Of a stretch of 64,000 nt of DNA, positions 16,358 through 25,792 are shown in pieces. How positions within the stretch are numbered: position 1 is the stretch's first letter; each line of letters starts with the position of its first letter. Made by a program: the position numbers and the translations under genes. The stretch comes from Paracoccaceae bacterium (lineage in GTDB: Bacteria; Pseudomonadota; Alphaproteobacteria; Rhodobacterales; Rhodobacteraceae): the NCBI GenBank assembly GCA_016936395.1, contig JAFGXY010000025.1:124001-188000 (forward strand), read 5' to 3'. The notes under the pieces are model-generated. The model saw only the letters and a list, made by a program, of their open reading frames with translations. It made no database searches and was not told where the DNA came from.

Positions 16358-17956
16358 TTACTTCTTGGTGATGCGCCCATCCAGATAGGGGGTGTAGGCC
16401 CCGTTCCGGGCCAGAAACTCTGCCGTCACATCGGCCAGATCGGGGCCAAAGTCATAGGCATTCCTGGCGTTCACGAACATCTTGTAGCCATCGCCACCGC
16501 CGCGGACATAGTTGTTCGACACCGTCTCGTATTCTGCCGCGGGGTCAATCGGTGCCCAAGCGTCGCCCGCCTTGACCATCACATCCGACACCCGGCTGCC
16601 CACCGGCTGCGACACGTCGAAAGTGTATTTCAGCCCGGCCACCTGGGCAAAGCGACCGGCGCCGTCTTCATGCTGGCTGACTCCGTTTTCCAGCGCCGCC
16701 ACGATGTCGGCCCCGGTCACGGTAAAGGTGGACAGGGTGTTCTGGAACGGCAGCACCGTCAGCACCTCGCCCATGGTCACCGGTCCCGCGTCAATACTGG
16801 CCCGCAAACCGCCACCATTGGCGATGGCAACGGTCACGCCCTGATCGGCCACCCGGTCCAGCATGGCGTCGGCCACCAGATTGCCCATCTGACATTCGAC
16901 CTGACGGCAGGTTTCGCGGCTGCCGTCGATTTCCGCCGCCGATTCGGCGACGACGCGGGTCTTCAACTCTTCGATCGGGCCGGCCAGTTCCTTGACCCGT
17001 GCCTCGATCACCGGGTCGGGCGTCACCGATGCATCCAGCAGAAGCGTATCGCCGCCAGCATATTTCAGCGTGCCGTCATCGGCAAAGGTCAGTTCCAGAT
17101 GGCCCAGATACTTGGAATAGGCATAGGCCTGCACCACCGGCACCATCGCGCCCGATGGCTGGCTGACCCACGTCGGATAGGCGCCCTTGCGCTTGGGGTC
17201 GGTCGCCGACAGATAGGTGTGGCTGTGCCCGCCCACCACCGCGTCAATGCCCGGCACTTCGGCGGCGATCTTCTGGTCCATCGCAAAGCCCACGTGGTTG
17301 ATGGCGATGATCTTGGAGACACCTTCGGCCTCCAGCGCCGCCACATCGGCCTTCAGACTGTCAATCTCATCTTGAAAGATCACCGAGGGGCCGGGGCTTG
17401 CGGTTTCCACCGTGTCCACCGCCAGCGCCGAGATGATGCCGATCTTCTCGCCGCCCACCTCCAGCACGACATGGTTCTTCACCCGGCCCGCCAGCACGTT
17501 CGACTGGCTGACATCCAGATTGCCCGAGATCACCGGAAAGCTCACCTTGTCAAGGAATGTGCCAAGGCCTTCGGGGCCATCGTCAAACTCGTGGTTGCCC
17601 AGCGCCATGGCGTCAGGCCTGATCTGCTCCAGAAACTCGGCCTCGACCGCGCCCTTGTAGGTGGTGTACATCAGGCTGCCCTGAAACTGGTCACCGGCGT
17701 CGACAAAGATCACATTCTGCCCCGCCGCTGTCAGGCTGTCGCGCAACTCTTTCACCTTGGTGGCCACCCGGGCAATGCCGCCAAAGCATGCGCCCTTGGC
17801 CGCCTCCTCCGCCGAACAGGTCGTATCATACTTGTTGATCGCCTCGATCCGGCTGTGGAAGTCGTTGATATGCAACACATGCAGCGTGTAATCCGCCTGT
17901 GCGGCCCCGGCCGAAAGCGCCATCGCCGCAACAGACCCCAGCATTTGGTGATTCAT
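16358..17956 (-). CDS. Secreted bifunctional metallophosphatase/5'-nucleotidase (UshA-like)
   Basis: A periplasmic 532-residue enzyme predicted to hydrolyse nucleotides and nucleotide sugars for phosphate and nucleoside salvage. A signal peptide ends near residue 21 (MALSAGAAQA). The N-terminal calcineurin-like domain has the metal ligands in HINDFHSR, DAGDQFQGS, GNHEFDDG and GGHSHTYLS; the C-terminal 5_nucleotid_C domain has ANGGGLRASI and YVRGGGDGY for nucleoside stacking. Cysteine pairs (CSAEEAAKGAC and CRQVEC) may be disulfides, fitting export. The ATG at 17956 follows AGGGAG. Monocistronic, with its own terminator downstream. No PhoB box was recognised. Confidence 0.92.
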   Translation of the reverse strand: MNHQMLGSVAAMALSAGAAQADYTLHVLHINDFHSRIEAINKYDTTCSAEEAAKGACFGGIARVATKVKELRDSLTAAGQNVIFVDAGDQFQGSLMYTTYKGAVEAEFLEQIRPDAMALGNHEFDDGPEGLGTFLDKVSFPVISGNLDVSQSNVLAGRVKNHVVLEVGGEKIGIISALAVDTVETASPGPSVIFQDEIDSLKADVAALEAEGVSKIIAINHVGFAMDQKIAAEVPGIDAVVGGHSHTYLSATDPKRKGAYPTWVSQPSGAMVPVVQAYAYSKYLGHLELTFADDGTLKYAGGDTLLLDASVTPDPVIEARVKELAGPIEELKTRVVAESAAEIDGSRETCRQVECQMGNLVADAMLDRVADQGVTVAIANGGGLRASIDAGPVTMGEVLTVLPFQNTLSTFTVTGADIVAALENGVSQHEDGAGRFAQVAGLKYTFDVSQPVGSRVSDVMVKAGDAWAPIDPAAEYETVSNNYVRGGGDGYKMFVNARNAYDFGPDLADVTAEFLARNGAYTPYLDGRITKK

Positions 17957-18109
17957 CGAAACAACTCCCTTGTTGGTTTGTGACAGTCAGCCTGACCTGC
18001 CCCCAGCCCGCTGTCAAACAGCAATGAACCCCAAGTTTGCACCCGGTGCGCAAAGCCTTTGTGAAACGCCTGCCATTGACCTTCGCCGCCCCAATGTGCA
18101 TGCAAAGCC

Positions 18110-18448
18110 ATGCTGATTTTCAAGATCCTCCGCCGCTCTGAATGGGATGCCTTCCGCGCCGCCGGTGAAACTGCCGGGGTGGCGGTCGATCTGGCCGATG
18201 GCTTCATCCATTTCTCGACCGCAGCACAGGTGGCCGAAACCGCCGCCAAATGGTTTGCCCGCGAAAGCGATCTGGTGCTGGTGGCCTTCAACGCCGATAC
18301 GCTTGGCCCCGCCCTGAAATGGGAGCCCTCGCGCGGTGGCGCGCTGTTTCCGCATCTTTATCGCCCGCTCAAGCTGTCCGAGGTGGTGTGGGACAAATCG
18401 CTGCCCCTTGGCGCCACCGGCCATATCTTCCCCGAGGGGTTGTGGTGA
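18110..18448 (+). CDS. DUF952 family protein
   Basis: A 112-residue soluble protein with the DUF952 pattern: [12 protein letters not shown] at the N-terminus, [16 protein letters not shown] with its conserved His, and FPHLYRPL with LPLG near the end. The family has an ADP-ribosyltransferase-like fold and no assigned reaction. The stop overlaps the pyrD start (GTGA), so the two are co-translated. Short intergenic distance upstream holds no obvious promoter. Function unknown; coupling to pyrimidine synthesis may be positional only. Confidence 0.85.
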   Translation: MLIFKILRRSEWDAFRAAGETAGVAVDLADGFIHFSTAAQVAETAAKWFARESDLVLVAFNADTLGPALKWEPSRGGALFPHLYRPLKLSEVVWDKSLPLGATGHIFPEGLW

Positions 18449-19503
18449 CCCGCCTCGAACGCATCGGCCTTGCCCTCCTGCACCGGCTTGACCCCGAGGT
18501 CGCGCATGGGCTGTCGCTGCGCGCGCTGAATGCGGGCCTTGTGCCGCTGCCCGGCCCCGTCACCTCGCCCCGCCTCGCCACCACTCTGGCCGGGATGGCT
18601 TTGGCCAATCCGGTTGGCCTTGCGGCAGGGTTTGACAAGAACGCCACCGCCCTTGCCCCGCTGTCCCGCGCGGGCTTCGGCTTTCTCGAGGTCGGTGCCG
18701 CCACCCCCTTGCCGCAACCGGGCAACCCCAAACCCCGGCTGTTCCGGCTGACCGAAGACCGCGCCGCCATCAACCGCTTCGGCTTCAACAATGACGGCAT
18801 GCAGGCCATCGCCGCCCGTCTGGCCAGACGCCCGCGCAGCCTGCCCGTCGGGCTGAACCTCGGGGCCAACAAGACCTCGCCCGACCGCGCGGCCGATTTT
18901 GCCCAAGTGCTGGCCACCTGCGGCCCGCACGTCGATTTCGCCACCGTCAATGTCAGCAGCCCCAACACCGAAAAACTGCGCGACCTTCAGGGTGCTGCGG
19001 CGCTTGCGGCACTGCTCTGCGGGGTGATGGAGGTGCAGGCATCGCTGGCAAGACCCATCCCGATCTTCTTGAAGATCGCCCCCGACCTGACGCCGGATGA
19101 GCTTGCCGAAATCGCCGAGGTGGCGCTTGCCGCCGGTCTGGCCGGCATCATCGCCACCAACACCACCCTGTCGCGGATAGGTTTGAAAAGTGCAACCAAG
19201 GGCGAGTCTGGCGGCCTCTCCGGCGCGCCATTGTTCGAAAAATCTACCCGAGTGCTGGCACAGCTCTCTCAGGCCACCGCTGGCCGCCTGCCGTTGATCG
19301 GCGTTGGCGGCATCGAAACCCCCGAGCAGGCCTATGCCAAGATCCGCGCCGGGGCCTCGGCAGTGCAACTCTACACCGCCATGGTCTATCAAGGCATCGG
19401 CCTTGCGGCCCGCATCGCCCACGGCCTCGATGCCCTCTTGCAGCGTGACGGGCATCCCGACATCGCCTCGGCGGTAGGCACCGCCCGCGCCGACTGGCTC
19501 TGA
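18445..19503 (+). CDS. pyrD: Dihydroorotate dehydrogenase, quinone-dependent (class 2)
   Basis: Oxidises dihydroorotate to orotate using FMN and membrane quinone, the fourth step of UMP synthesis. The 352-residue class 2 enzyme has an N-terminal amphipathic membrane segment (about 1-30), [10 protein letters not shown] at the FMN site, [16 protein letters not shown] with the catalytic serine, and IATNTTLSR and [13 protein letters not shown] for phosphate binding. The GTG start at 18445 overlaps the DUF952 stop and has GAGGGG upstream. The lack of class 1B partner genes agrees with quinone dependence. pyrB and a pyrC-like gene lie 41 kb away in this window. Confidence 0.96.
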   Translation: MTRLERIGLALLHRLDPEVAHGLSLRALNAGLVPLPGPVTSPRLATTLAGMALANPVGLAAGFDKNATALAPLSRAGFGFLEVGAATPLPQPGNPKPRLFRLTEDRAAINRFGFNNDGMQAIAARLARRPRSLPVGLNLGANKTSPDRAADFAQVLATCGPHVDFATVNVSSPNTEKLRDLQGAAALAALLCGVMEVQASLARPIPIFLKIAPDLTPDELAEIAEVALAAGLAGIIATNTTLSRIGLKSATKGESGGLSGAPLFEKSTRVLAQLSQATAGRLPLIGVGGIETPEQAYAKIRAGASAVQLYTAMVYQGIGLAARIAHGLDALLQRDGHPDIASAVGTARADWL

Positions 19504-19585
19504 TCCCGCCCTGTTCATTTGCCCTCGGGCTTGAGTTCGGCCTGCACAGGCCACCACCAACACTGACCTGCCGGCTTTCTCTTTC

Positions 19586-19620
19586 GACAAATATCCCGGG
19601 GTCCGGGGCAGCGCCCCGGG
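19586..19620. repeat. Dispersed repeat copy 3: AAATATCCCGGGG element with GC hairpin
   Basis: A degenerate relative of the AAATACTCC elements, followed by the hairpin CCGGGGC-AGC-GCCCCGG (19603-19619) and a C-run. It occupies the pyrD-aminotransferase gap and could terminate pyrD transcription. Confidence 0.55.
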
Positions 19621-19690
19621 CCCCCCCCAATCACCCCCCTTTCATTTGATCAAATTCCGCGCGATACTGGTCCAACCCGATGAGGCCAAT

Positions 19691-21265
19691 ATGCACGACC
19701 CCCAACCCGCCGGCATCAGTGCCGACCGCCTGACCGCCTTCGCCGACCGCGAGGCCCGGCGCTTTGCACTCAGCCGCCCGGCGTCCGCCGCGGCGATGGC
19801 CGCCGGTGCCGGCGCCTTCCTGAACGGCGTGCCGATGCACTGGATGCGCGACTGGCCGATGCCGCACCTGCCGGTCATCGCCTCGGCCAAGGACGCGCGG
19901 ATCACCGATATCGACGGCTATGGCATCGACGACTTCTGCCTTGGCGATACCGGCAGCATGTTCGGCCATTCCCCGCCCCCGGTGGCAAAGGCAATCCGCA
20001 AACAGGCCCGCCACGGCCTGACCACCATGCTGCCCGGCGAAGATGCGCTGCGGGCAGGCCGGTTGCTGACCGAAACCTTCGGCGCCTTCCGCTGGCAAAT
20101 CGCCACCACCGCCACCGATGCCAACCGCTTTGCCCTGCGCGTCGCCCGCGCCGTCACCGGGCGGCCAAGGGTGCTGGTGTTCAATGGCTGCTATCACGGC
20201 ACGCTTGATGACACGATGGTCGAATTGCAAGACGGCCAGACCGTCAATCGCGCGGGGCTTGTGGGGCAAGTGCAAGACCTGACCAAGGGCGCCGTGGTGG
20301 TCGAGTTCAACGATCTGGCCGGGGTCGAGGCCGCCTTGGCCCACGGCGATGTGGCGGCCATCCTCACCGAACCGGTGATGACCAATTCCTGCATGGTCCT
20401 GCCGCAGCCGGGCTTTCACGACAGCCTGCGCCAGCTTGCCCACCGCTATGGCGCGCTGCTGATCATCGACGAGACTCACACCATCTCCTCCGGTCTGGGT
20501 GGCTATACCCGCGTGCACAACCTAGACCCCGACATGTTCGTGGTCGGCAAATGCGTGGCGGGCGGCATGCCCACGGCCGTCTGGGGCATGACCGATGCTG
20601 TGGCGCAGCGCTTCAACGCCTATGATGCCACCCGTCCCCCCGGCCATTCCGGCATGGGCACCACGCTGTCGGCCAACCCGATGCAATGCGCCTGCCTTGC
20701 CGCCACCTTGTCCGAGGTGATGACCGCCAAGGCCTATGCGCATATGGACGCGGGCGCCGACCGGCTGGCCACCGGACTGCGCAAGTCGATCGACCGCCAC
20801 AACGCGCCCTGGCATGTGGTCCGCGTCGGCGCGCGGGTGGAATTCATCTGTGCCCCCGGCCCGCTGATGAACGGCGCGCAAGCCGCCGCCGCGCATCAGC
20901 CGCAGGTCGAGGCCGCGCTGCATCTGGCCCTGCTGAACCGCGGCAGCCTGATTGCGCCGTTCCACAACATGATGCTGGTCAGCCCCGTCACCAAGCCGCG
21001 CCAGATCACCCGCCTGATCGCCGCCTTCGACGAAATCCTGACCGAACTTTTTGCCTTAGCACCCCATGACCGCACAAACCAGCCCTTCGGGTTCGACCCC
21101 CGCCGAAGCCGAAGCCTTTCTCGCCAGACACCCGGAAATCGAAGCCTTCGACATCGTCTTGCACGATTCCAACGGAATTGGCCGGGGCAAGATCATCCGT
21201 CGCCACGAACTCTTGTCGTTTTACAACCATGGGCGGCATCTGCCGATCTCGATCCTTGGCCTTGA
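19691..21265 (+). CDS. Class III PLP aminotransferase; 3' end probably frameshifted
   Basis: A PLP-dependent aminotransferase of the glutamate-1-semialdehyde/ornithine class. Seen are NGCYHGTLDD, the cofactor Asp in IIDETHTISSG and the Schiff-base lysine in VVGKCVAGGMP. The ATG at 19691 follows TGAGG. The family homology ends near base 21055, but the frame stays open for about 66 codons into the next gene, where it merely reads that gene out of frame. If the T5 run at 21048-21052 had four Ts, the frame would close at TAG 21057-21059, six bases before the next start. Expected true length is about 456 residues. The pairing with a glutamylamide synthetase-like gene suggests amine or polyamine use; the substrate is unknown. 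Confidence 0.85.
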   Translation: MHDPQPAGISADRLTAFADREARRFALSRPASAAAMAAGAGAFLNGVPMHWMRDWPMPHLPVIASAKDARITDIDGYGIDDFCLGDTGSMFGHSPPPVAKAIRKQARHGLTTMLPGEDALRAGRLLTETFGAFRWQIATTATDANRFALRVARAVTGRPRVLVFNGCYHGTLDDTMVELQDGQTVNRAGLVGQVQDLTKGAVVVEFNDLAGVEAALAHGDVAAILTEPVMTNSCMVLPQPGFHDSLRQLAHRYGALLIIDETHTISSGLGGYTRVHNLDPDMFVVGKCVAGGMPTAVWGMTDAVAQRFNAYDATRPPGHSGMGTTLSANPMQCACLAATLSEVMTAKAYAHMDAGADRLATGLRKSIDRHNAPWHVVRVGARVEFICAPGPLMNGAQAAAAHQPQVEAALHLALLNRGSLIAPFHNMMLVSPVTKPRQITRLIAAFDEILTELFALAPHDRTNQPFGFDPRRSRSLSRQTPGNRSLRHRLARFQRNWPGQDHPSPRTLVVLQPWAASADLDPWP

Positions 21266-22460
21266 TATCTGTGGCGAGGATGTGCACGAAACCGGCCTGA
21301 TCTGGGATCAGGGCGATGGTGATCTGCGCGCCTGGCCCGTCCCCGGCAGCCTTGTGCCCTTGCACAACACCGCACCGCCACGCGGCGAGGTGTTGATGTC
21401 GATGTATGACCTTGACGGCAACAAGATGACCTCGGACCCGCGCCACGCCCTGCAACGGCAGCTCGATGCGCTGGCGGCCGAGGGCCTGTTCCCAGCAGGC
21501 GCATTCGAGCTGGAGTTTTTCCTGTTGGCCAATGACCGTGGCCCCGATGGCCGCGTGCAACCGGCCCGCGACGTGCTGGATGGCCGCAAGTCCAGCAAGA
21601 CCGAGGTCTATTCGGTCGATCACCTGCACGGCATGCTGCCGCTGTTTTCCGATATCTACGCAGGCGCCGCCAAGGCGGGGATCACGGCCGAGACGATGAT
21701 CTCGGAATACGCGCCCGGCCAGTATGAACTGACGCTGCATTACCGCACCGATGTGATGCAGGCCGCCGATGATCTGATCCGCCTGAAACGCATCGTGCGC
21801 CAGCAGGCCCGCGCCCATGGCGTGACCGCCTGCTTCATGGCCAAGCCGAACGAAGATTACGCAGGCTCTGGCATGCACTTTCACGTCTCGATGATGAACG
21901 CGCAGGGCACCAATGTCTTCGTCGAGGCGGTCGAGGGCCAGTGGAACGACACCATCCTGCACGCGCTGGGCGGGTTGCGCGCCACGATGGGCGAATCGAT
22001 GCTGGTGTTTGCCCCGCATGCAAATTCGTGGCGGCGCTTTGCCAGCCAAAGCTACGCCCCGGTCAGCCCGACATGGGGGGTCAACAACCGCTCGGTCGCG
22101 CTGCGTATCCCGGCAGGCGACATCAAGGCGCGGCGCATCGAACACCGCCCCGCAGGCGTGGATGCCAACCCTTACCTTGTGGCCGCAACCGTGCTGGCAG
22201 GCATCCGTCACGGGCTGCGCCACCGCATCGACCCCGGCCCCGAAACCACCGGCAACGGCTATACGGGTGCGCAAGATGCCCCAGCCATTCCGGTCGATTG
22301 GCGGCAGGCGATCGAGGCCGCCCGCGCCTCGGCCTTTCTGAAAGACGCAATGGGTACGGACATGCACCGCACCTTTACCGCGATCAAGGCGGCGGAATAT
22401 GCCCGTGTGATGCGCACCGTGTCGGAAGTGGACTATGACCTGTATCTGCACACGGTCTGA
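21066..22460 (+). CDS. Glutamine synthetase family protein (gamma-glutamylamine synthetase-like)
   Basis: A 464-residue glutamine synthetase-fold ligase that probably joins glutamate to an amine rather than ammonia. The beta-grasp N-terminus contains HDSNGIGRGKI; the catalytic domain has FELEFFLL, EYAPGQYELTLHY and GSGMHFHVS, the last with metal and glutamate ligands, and NRSVALRIP and RIEHRPAGVDANPY near the ATP site. The tyrosine adenylylation loop of housekeeping GlnA (NLYDLP) is absent, as in PuuA-like enzymes. It starts six bases after the likely true end of the aminotransferase gene, so the two form an operon. PuuA-type gamma-glutamylputrescine synthetase is the closest guess; substrate uncertain. 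Confidence 0.85.
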   Translation: MTAQTSPSGSTPAEAEAFLARHPEIEAFDIVLHDSNGIGRGKIIRRHELLSFYNHGRHLPISILGLDICGEDVHETGLIWDQGDGDLRAWPVPGSLVPLHNTAPPRGEVLMSMYDLDGNKMTSDPRHALQRQLDALAAEGLFPAGAFELEFFLLANDRGPDGRVQPARDVLDGRKSSKTEVYSVDHLHGMLPLFSDIYAGAAKAGITAETMISEYAPGQYELTLHYRTDVMQAADDLIRLKRIVRQQARAHGVTACFMAKPNEDYAGSGMHFHVSMMNAQGTNVFVEAVEGQWNDTILHALGGLRATMGESMLVFAPHANSWRRFASQSYAPVSPTWGVNNRSVALRIPAGDIKARRIEHRPAGVDANPYLVAATVLAGIRHGLRHRIDPGPETTGNGYTGAQDAPAIPVDWRQAIEAARASAFLKDAMGTDMHRTFTAIKAAEYARVMRTVSEVDYDLYLHTV

Positions 22461-22487
22461 TTGTGATGCCTGCGCCGGCCAAAGGCC

Positions 22488-23099
22488 CTAGCCAAGGTCC
22501 AGCCCGGCATCGCGCGCGATCATTGCGGCATGGGTGCGGTTGCGGGCATTCAGCTTGCGGGTCAGGGTCTTGACATGCAGTTTGATCGTCACCTCCTGCA
22601 CCTCAAGGTCGCGGGCGATTTCCTTGTTGGATTTGCCCTCGCAGATCCCGGCCAGCACCTGACGCTCCCGGCGGGTCAGGTCTTCCAGCACCACGCCTTC
22701 GCCGGGTGGGTCGTCCAGCATGGCCAGCGGTGCAAACTGGCCGCCCCCCGCCATCAGATGCAGTGCCGCGATCATGGCCTTGACGCCAAGGGTCTTGGGC
22801 ACGAACCCGGCGGCCCCGTGCGCCAAGGCATCTTCCGCCAGATCGCGGCGGGTGGTGCCCGAAATCAGCGCAACCGGAACGCCGGGGGCTGCGGCGCGGG
22901 CAAGGTCCAGCCCGTCAAGCCCGTTCATCCCCGGCATCTGATAGTCCAGCAGCGCAAGATCAAACTTTTGCGTGGCCAGACTGTGGAGTGCGGCCGCAAA
23001 ATCTGACACCGACACCACCGTGATTTCCCCTTCGGCGGTCACCATGGCCGAGACCGACTCGCGGAACAGGTCATGGTCATCGGCCAAGAGAATGCGCAC
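22488..23099 (-). CDS. NarL/FixJ-type response regulator
   Basis: A 203-residue two-component regulator: receiver domain (about 1-118) with acidic pocket ADDHD, phospho-acceptor Asp52 in LLDYQMPG, Thr/Ser in ISGTTRR and Lys in FVPKTLG; then a LuxR-type HTH (about 140-200) with LTRRERQVLAGICEGKSNKEIA. It should bind DNA as a dimer when phosphorylated. The GTG at 23099 is chosen because AAAGGTGA lies seven bases upstream; a TTG at 23120 would add seven residues. It is divergent from the hybrid histidine kinase gene, its probable partner. Confidence 0.88.
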   Translation of the reverse strand: MRILLADDHDLFRESVSAMVTAEGEITVVSVSDFAAALHSLATQKFDLALLDYQMPGMNGLDGLDLARAAAPGVPVALISGTTRRDLAEDALAHGAAGFVPKTLGVKAMIAALHLMAGGGQFAPLAMLDDPPGEGVVLEDLTRRERQVLAGICEGKSNKEIARDLEVQEVTIKLHVKTLTRKLNARNRTHAAMIARDAGLDLG

Positions 23100-23186
23100 T
23101 GTCAGGTCACCTTTCGCCAAGAACCGCCCTCACCATTCGACCCAATGCGACACTTCGCCATAGCCGTGCCCCCGATTGTAATTTAA

Positions 23187-23205
23187 TCTGCATATCGCCT
23201 GCAGA
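23187..23205. promoter_or_regulatory. Dyad TCTGCA-N7-TGCAGA in the divergent regulator/kinase gap
   Basis: A perfect 6-bp inverted repeat lies in the 119-base divergent gap, 13 bases before the kinase start, next to an AT-rich stretch (GTAATTTAAT). It could be a NarL-type operator for autoregulation. Confidence 0.3.
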
Positions 23206-23218
23206 TGCAAGGATATCA

Positions 23219-25792
23219 ATGTCAAGGTCACCCATCAGACGACAAAAACCGCAGATCCGGTCTGTTCGGCTGTATCTTGTGATTGCAGTGCTGGTCTCCC
23301 TGCTGGCCGTGGTCGGCACGCTTGCGCTGGACGTGCGCAGCCGGCTGGCCAACCTCAAAAGCTCGGACAGCGACAGCGGCCAATGGGTGATGAGCCAGAC
23401 CGAGGTCGAGGTGCTGCGTCTGCAACACGCCCTCAGCGGCGACCGCAGCGATCAGGAACGCCTTGAGGATGTGCGGCGCTGGTTCGACGTGGTCTACAGC
23501 CGTCTGGCCCTGCTGCACCAAAGCCCGCTCTATCAAAGCTTCCTGCAAGGCTCGGAACATCAGGCGCGTCTGGCGGTGATGCAGTCCTTTGTCGACCGCT
23601 GGCTGCCCGTCATCGACGGCCCGGATGATGCCCTTCTGGCGGCCCTGCCCGAGATGGAAAGCGAAAATGCCGAAGTGCAGCGCATGGCCCGGTCGCTGTC
23701 GCTGAAAGCGCTGCTGGCGTTTTCGGCGCACACCGATGAAACCCGCGCCCGGGTGTCGGAAACGCTGATCCGGCTTGCCATCGCCACAGCCGCGACCTTT
23801 CTTCTGCTGGGACTTCTGGCGATCATGGCGATGCGGCTTTACCGGCTGACCGAGCGACAGGCCGAGGAAAACCAGATCACCGGTGCCCGCCTGCAAATGA
23901 TCATCGCCACCTCCCCCGATGCCATCGTGGTGACCAACCGCGGCGGTTGGGTGGTGGAAATCAACCCGGCTGCCGAAAGGATGTTCGGCATCACCCGCGC
24001 ACAGGCCATGGGGAACCGGATTGTGCCGATGATCTTTTCGCCTGAAAACGTTCCGCAGCATCAGGCCCGTATCACCCAGATGATTGCCGATGCGGTCTTC
24101 TTCGGCCCTCAGCGCTTTGAGGTCGAAGGGCGCCGGTCCGACGGGACGGTGTTCCCGCTGGAAATCTCCCTCGCCATGCGTGACCTCAATCGCGGCGCGC
24201 TGGTTGTCGGCTTCATGCGCGATGTCTCTGAACGCCACGCCGACCGCCGCGCACTGGAGAAGGCGCTGGAACAGGCCAAGGCCGGGGCCAAGACAAAGGC
24301 CGATTTTCTGGCCGTGATGAGCCACGAGATGCGCACACCGCTGAACGGGCTGATCGGATCGATGGAACTGCTGCACGACACCCCGATGACCGCAGGCCAA
24401 CGCGAGCTTTTGCGCGTGATGGATGTGTCGGGCGACATTTTGCTGGGCCATGTCAATTCCGTGCTGGATATCTCGCGCCACGAGGCAGGCGGAATCAGGC
24501 TGGCCGACACGCCGTTCAATCTGGACCGCCTGATCGAGGATTGCATCGCCAATCAGGCCGGTGTGGCACGGACCGGCGGCAATACCATCCGCCATGTCCC
24601 CCTGACCGGCCCTCTGGGCACCGTGCGCGGCGACCCGGCGCGTGTGCAGCAAATTTTGCTGAACCTGATCGGCAACGCCGTCAAGTTCACCCGCAAAGGC
24701 GCCATCACCGTCGAAACCGAACGCCAGATCCCGCGGGCAGGTGATCCCGCGGCGTCGCTGATCGAATTTCGCGTGATCGACACCGGCATCGGCATTGCCG
24801 AAGCCGACCTTGCCCGCGTGTTTGATGATTTTGAAACCGTCGATTCCGGTTATGCCCGTGAAACCACCGGCACCGGCCTTGGCCTTGGCATCGCGCGGCG
24901 GCTGACGCAGGCCATGGGCGGCGAGATCGGTGCCGAAAGTGACCTTGGCAAGGGCAGCGTGTTCTGGCTGCGTCTGCCGCTTCCCCCGACCGAGGCCCTG
25001 CCCGACCTTGATCCCTGCATCGGTCGCCCGCGCAAGCACAGCGCCCCGCCGCAGGCTTCCCGTCAGATTCTGGTGATCGAAGACAATGAAATCAACCGCT
25101 TCCTTCTACGCCGCTATTTGCAGGATGCCGGTCACCGGGTCTGTGAGGCTGCTGATGGCGTCGATGGCGTGGCCGCCGCGCAAGCAACCCGCTTTGATCT
25201 GATCATCACCGATATCGCGATGCCGCGCCTTGACGGGATCGAGGCCACACGGCGCATCCGGGCCAGCGGGGCCTCGTCGCAGGCCCGCATCATTGCCCTG
25301 ACGGCGCACGCCCTGCCCGAAGACCTGCAGCGCCTGCGTCTGGCCGGCGTCGATGCCTGCCTGATCAAGCCCGTCACGCGTGAGGTGTTGCTGGCCGAAC
25401 TTTTCCTCGACACCGATCCAGCAGCGCCACGCCATTCAAAGGCGCCCTACCCCCCGCTGGACACGGCGCCGCTTATGGAAATGGCCGAACGGTTGGGCAA
25501 GCCGATGGTGACGCGACTGGTGCAGCGCATGCTGGCCGATGGCGATGACACCATCGCAAGGATCGCCGCCCAGCCCGGTCCGACCGACGAGGTGGCCCGG
25601 ATCGCGCATCAGCTTGCCGGAAGCTGTGCCACCTTTGGCGCCACCCGCCTGCGCGAGGTGCTGCTCGGCATCGAGCAGGCGATCCGGCGCGGCGACACGG
25701 CCTGCGCCACGCGGCTGACCGGCGCGCTTGCGGGACTGTGGGCCGACACCCGCGCCGCCCTCGCCGACCACGCGCACGCCACGGTCGCTTAG
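23219..25792 (+). CDS. Hybrid sensor histidine kinase (TM-PAS-HisKA-HATPase-REC-Hpt)
   Basis: An 857-residue membrane kinase with a complete internal phosphorelay. Domains: TM1 (about 17-37), a helical extracytoplasmic sensor region (about 40-180), TM2 (about 187-207), PAS (about 222-340), HisKA with His369 in MSHEMRTPLNG, HATPase with NLIGNAVKFT and GTGLGLGI, a receiver (about 618-735) with Asp665 in IITDIAMP, and an Hpt domain with His797 in IAHQLAGSC. Phosphate would pass His369-Asp665-His797 and then to a separate regulator, most likely the divergent NarL-type protein. The ATG at 23219 follows AAGGATATCA. Its stop overlaps the convergent CbiX-like stop (TTAG). The stimulus is unknown. Confidence 0.93.
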   Translation: MSRSPIRRQKPQIRSVRLYLVIAVLVSLLAVVGTLALDVRSRLANLKSSDSDSGQWVMSQTEVEVLRLQHALSGDRSDQERLEDVRRWFDVVYSRLALLHQSPLYQSFLQGSEHQARLAVMQSFVDRWLPVIDGPDDALLAALPEMESENAEVQRMARSLSLKALLAFSAHTDETRARVSETLIRLAIATAATFLLLGLLAIMAMRLYRLTERQAEENQITGARLQMIIATSPDAIVVTNRGGWVVEINPAAERMFGITRAQAMGNRIVPMIFSPENVPQHQARITQMIADAVFFGPQRFEVEGRRSDGTVFPLEISLAMRDLNRGALVVGFMRDVSERHADRRALEKALEQAKAGAKTKADFLAVMSHEMRTPLNGLIGSMELLHDTPMTAGQRELLRVMDVSGDILLGHVNSVLDISRHEAGGIRLADTPFNLDRLIEDCIANQAGVARTGGNTIRHVPLTGPLGTVRGDPARVQQILLNLIGNAVKFTRKGAITVETERQIPRAGDPAASLIEFRVIDTGIGIAEADLARVFDDFETVDSGYARETTGTGLGLGIARRLTQAMGGEIGAESDLGKGSVFWLRLPLPPTEALPDLDPCIGRPRKHSAPPQASRQILVIEDNEINRFLLRRYLQDAGHRVCEAADGVDGVAAAQATRFDLIITDIAMPRLDGIEATRRIRASGASSQARIIALTAHALPEDLQRLRLAGVDACLIKPVTREVLLAELFLDTDPAAPRHSKAPYPPLDTAPLMEMAERLGKPMVTRLVQRMLADGDDTIARIAAQPGPTDEVARIAHQLAGSCATFGATRLREVLLGIEQAIRRGDTACATRLTGALAGLWADTRAALADHAHATVA

